Shown here: piece by piece, positions 7,390-10,671 of the stretch
Position numbering within the stretch: the stretch's first letter is position 1
How the letters are laid out: each line of letters opens with the position of its first letter
NCBI GenBank assembly: GCA_031278025.1
Contig: JAITLF010000052.1
Location: forward strand, 1-10,671
Origin: Treponema sp.
GTDB lineage: Bacteria; Spirochaetota; Spirochaetia; Treponematales; Breznakiellaceae
Reading direction: 5' to 3'
DNA: 10,671 bases
Notes under the pieces: model-generated
What the model saw: only the letters and a program-made list of their open reading frames with translations
Databases searched by the model: none
What the model was told of the DNA's origin: nothing
Made by a program: the position numbers and the translations under genes

Positions 7390-8259
7390 TTATATTTGCG
7401 GAATCAGTTCCTTGAGAAAATTAACGGCGGTGAGGATATCCTGTGCGGCGTTTTCCCTTACCTCCCGCTCTATGGTAAGATATCCGTCATACCCTATTTC
7501 CCTAAGGGCCCTGAGGTAGGGGAGCCATCGAACCTTGCCCTGCCCCAAGGGCGTCTCGGTAAACCAGGCGGAAACCTTGCTGAGGGCCTCGATTCCCCCC
7601 TGAGCGAAGAGGCTGTAGACCTCCTCGGGACCGGCGAAATGGTTCATCTTGCCGTCTTTCGCATGGGTATGGACGATAGCGTCCCCGGCGCGGCGCACCC
7701 CTTCCACCTCATCATCGCCGGTGACCATCACCAGATTGGCGGGATCGTAGTTGATGCCGATGCCCCGGCTTCCGGATTCCCCGTTGCAGGCATCCACAAA
7801 AGCCCTAAGGCGGGCAACCGGTTCGGGACCGGTTTCTATCGCCACCACTGTCCCCCGGGAGGCGGCGTAGGCGCCGATCTCCGCGCAGGCCTCCTTCATG
7901 AGGGCGTATTTTTCGCTGTCCCCGTCGGCGGGGACAATGCCGATATGGGTGGTGACGATCCTGCAATCCAGTTCCAGGGCCAGGTCCACCACTCGTTTGA
8001 GGTAGTCGATCTTTTGGGGATTATCGGCGGCGATTTCCAGGCCGTGACCCCCCAACTCTCCGCAGAGGGCCGTCACTTCCTGTTCACATTCCCCGGCGGC
8101 GTCCCGTACCGCCCCGATCAGATCCGGCTTTACCGTCCGGGGATCGAATTCGTTCCATGCGTAGAGCTGTACCCCTTCGGCGCCGCAGCGCCGGGATGCC
8201 CGGATACCCTCAACAATGCCCTTCCCAAACCAATCGGCCAAGGTTCCAATTTTGAACAT
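7390..8259 (-). CDS. Second sugar phosphate isomerase/epimerase-like TIM-barrel protein
   Basis: This 289-residue protein belongs to the same superfamily as the next gene but is clearly divergent from it, so it is not a recent duplicate. Metal ligands are visible: Glu142 in VVAIETGPEP, Asp172 in GINYDPANL, His199 in IVHTHAKDGK and Glu264 in YLTIEREV. The PLGQGKVRW loop before the last barrel strands is the pattern typical of this family. MFKIGTLADWFG is a good start; GAGG lies about 7 nt upstream. Its ATG directly abuts the TAA (8262-8260) of a truncated dehydrogenase fragment, the relic of an older operon order. It is now the first intact gene of the leftward sugar module and probably depends on the promoter candidate at 8397-8425. 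Substrate is unknown. Confidence 0.82.
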   Translation of the reverse strand: MFKIGTLADWFGKGIVEGIRASRRCGAEGVQLYAWNEFDPRTVKPDLIGAVRDAAGECEQEVTALCGELGGHGLEIAADNPQKIDYLKRVVDLALELDCRIVTTHIGIVPADGDSEKYALMKEACAEIGAYAASRGTVVAIETGPEPVARLRAFVDACNGESGSRGIGINYDPANLVMVTGDDEVEGVRRAGDAIVHTHAKDGKMNHFAGPEEVYSLFAQGGIEALSKVSAWFTETPLGQGKVRWLPYLRALREIGYDGYLTIEREVRENAAQDILTAVNFLKELIPQI

Positions 8260-8373
8260 TTAAATCCTCACCCAGCGATTTTCTTTCGCGTTTTCTACCA
8301 CCTTTTCGCAGAAGATCATCTCCCGCTGTCCGTCTTCAAAGGTGGCGTAAGTCCCTCTTTTTCCAGGGAACAT
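8260..8373 (-). pseudogene. Gfo/Idh/MocA dehydrogenase, C-terminal fragment (possibly frameshifted)
   Basis: In the frame ending TAA at 8262-8260 are 37 residues that include GTYATFEDGQREMIFCEKVV and end NRWVRI. The pattern F-E-D-G, then V-x-x-x-A and a terminal R-W-V-x-(V/I), is the normal C-terminus of one Gfo/Idh subfamily, different from both intact dehydrogenases here. An in-frame TAG lies two codons before its only ATG (8373). The +1-offset frame upstream, from ATG 8458 to TGA 8336 (40 codons), also looks coding (LPKEFILESPGFIAYVPWKK). Removing one base in the AAAAAGAGGG tract near 8353-8362 would join the two. So this is either a dehydrogenase tail left by a deletion or a frameshifted small gene. 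The N-terminal Rossmann domain is absent, so it has no enzymatic activity. Confidence 0.65.
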
Positions 8374-8396
8374 ACGCTATGAAACCCGGTGACTCC

Positions 8397-8425
8397 AGAA
8401 TAAATTCCTTGGGTAAATTTGTCAA
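8397..8425 (-). promoter_or_regulatory. Candidate sigma-70-type promoter for the leftward sugar operon
   Basis: On the - strand TTGACA (8425-8420, a perfect -35 box) is followed by a 17-nt spacer and TATTCT (8402-8397). Transcription would begin near 8390 and run through the dehydrogenase remnant into the isomerase gene. The position fits the first gene of the operon. Caution: this stretch also lies in the coding-looking frame upstream of the remnant, so the match could be partly fortuitous. Confidence 0.5.
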
Positions 8426-8430
8426 CAAAT
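8417..8430. promoter_or_regulatory. Palindromic operator candidate over the leftward -35 box
   Basis: ATTTGT-CA-ACAAAT has perfect 6-bp arms with a 2-nt centre. It covers the whole leftward -35 box (8420-8425) and ends just upstream of the rightward -35 box at 8437. A regulator bound here could affect both directions. No regulator gene is in the window. Confidence 0.4.
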
Positions 8431-8475
8431 CTTTCGTTGAAACAAAACCGTCTATCATGGTAAAATAACGAAAGA
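8430..8475. repeat. 9-bp inverted repeat flanking the rightward promoter
   Basis: TCTTTCGTT (8430-8438) is matched exactly by its reverse complement AACGAAAGA (8467-8475), 28 nt apart. The arms touch the -35 box and the base after the -10 box of the rightward promoter candidate, so the pair brackets it. This is the layout of two regulator half-sites, or of sites bridged by one dimer or tetramer. The left arm also overlaps a second small palindrome, TTTC-GTT-GAAA (8432-8442). Confidence 0.45.
8437..8466 (+). promoter_or_regulatory. Candidate sigma-70-type promoter for the rightward dehydrogenase/deaminase genes
   Basis: TTGAAA (8437-8442), an 18-nt spacer and TAAAAT (8461-8466) form a good promoter match. 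Transcription would start near 8473, giving a leader of about 24 nt before the ATG at 8497. It sits 11 nt from the leftward -35 box, making a compact divergent promoter pair. Confidence 0.5.
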
Positions 8476-8484
8476 AAATTCTAC

Positions 8485-8489
8485 GGAGG
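8485..8489 (+). promoter_or_regulatory. Ribosome binding site that decides the dehydrogenase start
   Basis: GGAGG at 8485-8489 lies 7 nt before the ATG at 8497 but only 1 nt before the ATG at 8491. The second ATG is therefore the likely start. Confidence 0.75.
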
Positions 8490-8496
8490 TATGTTT

Positions 8497-9570
8497 ATGG
8501 AAAAGACGAAGGTCGCCCTGTTCGGCGCCGGATTTATCGCCAATATTCACGCTGAAAGTTATGCCAGGTTTGTACCCGACGCCGAGGTGGTGGCGGTGTA
8601 TAGTCACAACGGCGAAAAGGCCCAGGCCTTCGCCCGGCAGCACGGTATCCCTGCCTGGTACGACGACATGGACAGGCTCCTTTCGGAGGCAAAGGTAGAC
8701 GTGGTGGATATAGGCCTTCCTAATTACCTCCACCACGGGGCCTGTATGAAGGCCGCCGCCGCGGGGAAGCATATCATCATTGAGAAACCCTTAGCCCTTA
8801 CCCTGGAAGAAGCGGACGAAATGATCGGGGAGTGCAAAAAACGGGGGCTTAAACTCATGTACGCCGAGGAACTCTGTTTTGCCCCTAAGTACGAGCGGGT
8901 CCGGGCCCTGGTGGAACACGGCGCCGTGGGGAAGGTTTATATGCTCAAGCAGGCGGAAAAGCACTCGGGCCCCCACAGCCCCTGGTTCTATAAAAAGGAA
9001 ACTGCCGGGGGAGGCGTCATGATGGACATGGGCTGCCATGCCCTGGCATGGTTCCGCTGGATGACGAAGAACAACCCCGTCAAAAGCGTCTATGCCAGCA
9101 TGAAAACCGTCATGCACAACACGGACTGCGAGGATAACACGGTTACCATCGTTGAATTCGAGAACGGCGTCACCGCCGTGGCGGAGGACAGTTGGGCCCG
9201 GCACGGCGGCATGGATGACCGCATCGAGGTGTACGGCGACAAGGGGGTTTCCTACGCGGATCTCTTCCGGGGAAATTCCGCCCTGACCTACAGCATCGAC
9301 GGCTACGACTATGCCAGTGAAAAGGCGGGAAGCAGCAAGGGCTGGACCTTTACGGTCTTTGAGGAAGCCTTCAACCAGGGCTACCCCCAGGAGCTTAAGC
9401 ACTTCATAGGTTGCGTCAGGGAAGACACGGCGCCCCTGGTTACCGGCGAAGACGGCCGGGCGGTGCTGGAGATCCTCTACGCCGCATACGCCTCGGCAAA
9501 ATCCGGCGCCAAAGTTAGCCTTCCCTTTACGGCAAAGGTGAAATACCCCATCGAACTGTTTTTGAAGTAG
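8497..9570 (+). CDS. Gfo/Idh/MocA-family NAD(P)-dependent oxidoreductase
   Basis: This 357-residue protein starts MEKTKVALFGAGFIANIHAE, with the Rossmann glycine motif G10-A-G12-F-I-A15. EKPLA (96-100) carries catalytic Lys97. GGGVMMDMGCHALAWF (171-186) holds the catalytic Asp177 and His181 of the family. The middle domain ends with a beta-sheet region rich in E-x-x-x-G-V, and the C-terminus resembles ILYAAYASAKSGAKVSLPF, the typical last helix and strand. It is longer than the 324-residue dehydrogenase on the other strand and belongs to a different subgroup, so the two probably act on different substrates or steps. The deaminase-like gene follows after 14 nt, giving a two-gene unit. A start at 8491 is also in frame but sits too close to the ribosome binding site. 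Substrate is unknown. Confidence 0.87.
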   Translation: MEKTKVALFGAGFIANIHAESYARFVPDAEVVAVYSHNGEKAQAFARQHGIPAWYDDMDRLLSEAKVDVVDIGLPNYLHHGACMKAAAAGKHIIIEKPLALTLEEADEMIGECKKRGLKLMYAEELCFAPKYERVRALVEHGAVGKVYMLKQAEKHSGPHSPWFYKKETAGGGVMMDMGCHALAWFRWMTKNNPVKSVYASMKTVMHNTDCEDNTVTIVEFENGVTAVAEDSWARHGGMDDRIEVYGDKGVSYADLFRGNSALTYSIDGYDYASEKAGSSKGWTFTVFEEAFNQGYPQELKHFIGCVREDTAPLVTGEDGRAVLEILYAAYASAKSGAKVSLPFTAKVKYPIELFLK

Positions 9571-9584
9571 TCCGGAAAGCTTCC

Positions 9585-10298
9585 ATGAAAACGATAATTT
9601 TTGAAAGTCCGGAGGAAGCGGCAGGTTATGCGGCGGATACCCTGGGGGCAGTCCTCAAGACGAAACCGGAAGCCCTCATCTGCATCGCGGCGGGTCACAG
9701 TTCCCTGCCCTTTTTTGACGCCGTCCTTGAGCGGGGCCTCGATTTTTCCGGGGCCCGTTTTGTCGAACTGGACGAGTGGCTGGACATTCCCCCCGGTACG
9801 CCGGGGACTTGTACCTCCTTCATGCGGAACAATTTCTTTTTCCGCATCGGGGTCCGGGAGGAGCAGCTCTGCCTTTTTGATCCGTTGACGGAAAATCCGG
9901 CGGAGGAATGCCGCCGGGTAGAGGGGCAGATTGACCGCTGGGGCGGCATCGACTACCTGCTCTTGGGCATGGGCAGGAACGGGCATTTGGCCCTTAACGA
10001 ACCGGGGTCCGGTTTTGCCGAGGGGGCCCGGGCGGTACCGCTTTCGCAGACGACCCTGGAGGTAGCCCCCAAGTATTTCCCTGCCGGGATGCCCCCCATT
10101 ACCGAGGGGATCACCCTGGGCATTGCCGACATCCTGGCCTCCCGGTGTATTCAGCTTTTGGTCTTGGGGACCCATAAGCGGGAAATTGTCCGCCGCCTCC
10201 GCGCCGTTGCGGGTCCCGACCCGGAACTTCCCGCTACGGCCCTGCTGGACGCGGACCAGGCGGAACTCCTGCTGGACCGGGCCGCGGCGGGAGGGTAG
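9585..10298 (+). CDS. Glucosamine-6-phosphate deaminase/6-phosphogluconolactonase-family protein (NagB-like)
   Basis: This 237-residue protein has the NagB fold. DEW (63-65) corresponds to the catalytic Asp72 motif DEY of E. coli NagB. TSFMRNNFF corresponds to the T-F-M-x-x-N-F-F segment. LGMGRNGHLALNEPGS (about 127-142) corresponds to G-x-G-x-D-G-H-I-A-F-N-E-P. Here Asn132 replaces the usual Asp141 of the ring-opening triad, while His134 and Glu139 are kept. The phosphate loop reads IAAGHSS instead of the usual P-T-G-G-T-P. These changes point to a divergent subgroup that may act on another amino-sugar or keto-sugar phosphate; classical GlcN6P deaminase activity cannot be assumed. GGAAAG lies about 8 nt before the ATG. 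It is probably co-transcribed with the preceding dehydrogenase. An insertion sequence begins about 10 nt after its TAG. Confidence 0.75.
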   Translation: MKTIIFESPEEAAGYAADTLGAVLKTKPEALICIAAGHSSLPFFDAVLERGLDFSGARFVELDEWLDIPPGTPGTCTSFMRNNFFFRIGVREEQLCLFDPLTENPAEECRRVEGQIDRWGGIDYLLLGMGRNGHLALNEPGSGFAEGARAVPLSQTTLEVAPKYFPAGMPPITEGITLGIADILASRCIQLLVLGTHKREIVRRLRAVAGPDPELPATALLDADQAELLLDRAAAGG

Positions 10299-10308
10299 AC
10301 CCGGCGGC

Positions 10309-10671
10309 CAGGGCGAGCGCATTAAAAAAGGAGTAAAGAAGCGGCAAAAAAAGCCGATAGAGGTGAGACTGGAGGCAATTATGATCCCCGAAACCGTACC
10401 ACCCATTATCGACTTCTTTAATGACATCAAAGACCCGCGAATCGACCGCAAGAAATGCTATCCCCTTATCGAAGTTATCGTCATTACCCTTCTGGCGGTG
10501 ATGGCCTTCGCCAAGGGCTGGGAAGACATCGAACTGTATGGGAAGGCCAAAAAAGCATGGCTGAAACAGTTCCTCCCCCTGGAACACGGTATCCCCAAAC
10601 ACGATGTATACCGCCGGGTGTTTAACCGGCTCAACCCCCGGGACATTGAACGCTGTTTTATGGCCTGGGTG
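10309..10671 (+). mobile_element. ISAs1-family insertion sequence, left part (runs off window)
   Basis: The transposase start at 10381 is of ISAs1 type, so an IS end must lie just upstream. CAGGG at 10309-10313 agrees with the terminal bases I recall for ISAs1-family ends, and is 72 nt before the ATG, a normal distance. The left boundary is therefore inferred. The right end, its inverted repeat and the expected short target duplication are outside the window. Confidence 0.6.
10381..10671 (+). CDS. ISAs1-family transposase, N-terminal part (3' end outside window)
   Basis: Ninety-seven codons are open from ATG to the window end. The protein starts MIPETVPPIIDFFNDIKDPR and continues with KKCYPLIEVIVITLLAV, GWEDIELYGKAKKAWLKQFL and PLEHGIPKHDVYRRVFNRL. 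This is the N-terminal DDE_Tnp_1-associated domain of ISAs1/H-repeat transposases: D-P-R near residue 19, the G-W-E-x-I-E block, F-L-P-L-E-x-G-I-P-x-H-D. The catalytic DDE residues lie beyond the window, so integrity cannot be judged, but no stop or frameshift is seen so far. GGAGG at 10371-10375, 5 nt before the ATG, is a strong ribosome binding site. Transposase of this family cuts and pastes its own element. Confidence 0.88.
   Translation, partial: MIPETVPPIIDFFNDIKDPRIDRKKCYPLIEVIVITLLAVMAFAKGWEDIELYGKAKKAWLKQFLPLEHGIPKHDVYRRVFNRLNPRDIERCFMAWV

Noticed and set aside
7396..8382. Long + strand frame (328 codons) opposite the first isomerase
   Set aside because: The opposite strand encodes a protein with all family metal ligands. 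This frame is Gly/Pro-rich with no motif.
10340..10356. CGGC-A7-GCCG mini-stem upstream of the transposase
   Set aside because: The 4-bp stem is too weak to call a terminator or a regulatory hairpin.
9477..10451. Long - strand frame (324 codons) opposite the deaminase-like gene and IS start
   Set aside because: It spans two unrelated genes and an IS boundary in antisense, and has no recognisable domain.
1..10671. CRISPR array, tRNA, rRNA or phage genes
   Set aside because: No regularly spaced identical repeats, no tRNA-like clover-leaf ends and no phage structural or integrase proteins were seen on either strand.

Overview
The window looks like chromosomal DNA of a fairly GC-rich host-associated spirochete, most likely a Treponema-type organism of the termite-gut group. 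That guess is inference: it rests on protein style, the gliding-type ABC operon without gliding context, and the mix of Gfo/Idh dehydrogenases and sugar isomerases. No rRNA or other marker gene is present to prove it.

Layout. (1) At 1-859 on + lies the 3' end of uvrC, followed directly by a decayed YefM/YoeB-type toxin-antitoxin pair: a C-terminal antitoxin remnant and a toxin gene broken by an in-frame TAG. (2) At 860-1032 is a non-coding gap between convergent genes. It holds a compact modular repeat made of two related ~21-nt motifs alternating with two hairpins. (3) At 1033-5412 on - is a tightly coupled four-gene operon, read right to left: ABC ATPase (GldA-like), ABC-2 permease (GldF-like), GldG-like auxiliary protein and a DUF4340 membrane-anchored protein. 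The junctions are adjacent or overlapping. (4) At 5441-8259 on - are three sugar-metabolism genes: two TIM-barrel sugar-phosphate isomerase/epimerase-like proteins and one Gfo/Idh/MocA oxidoreductase. Only 28 nt separate them from the ABC operon, so read-through is possible. (5) At 8260-8496 is a divergent control region. It contains a truncated Gfo/Idh C-terminus, candidate promoters on both strands and two inverted repeats. (6) At 8497-10298 on + are a second intact Gfo/Idh/MocA oxidoreductase and a glucosamine-6-phosphate-deaminase-like protein, probably co-transcribed. (7) From about 10309 to the end is the left part of an ISAs1-family insertion sequence with its transposase start.

Working together: genes 4-6 look like one divergently transcribed carbohydrate catabolic module, with NAD-dependent sugar oxidation, ketose/epimer interconversion and a deaminase/isomerase-type sugar-phosphate step. 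No transporter, kinase or regulator for it lies in the window, so the substrate cannot be named. No phage, CRISPR or defence system is visible. The accessory signals are the toxin-antitoxin wreck, the structured repeat, the truncated dehydrogenase and the IS element.
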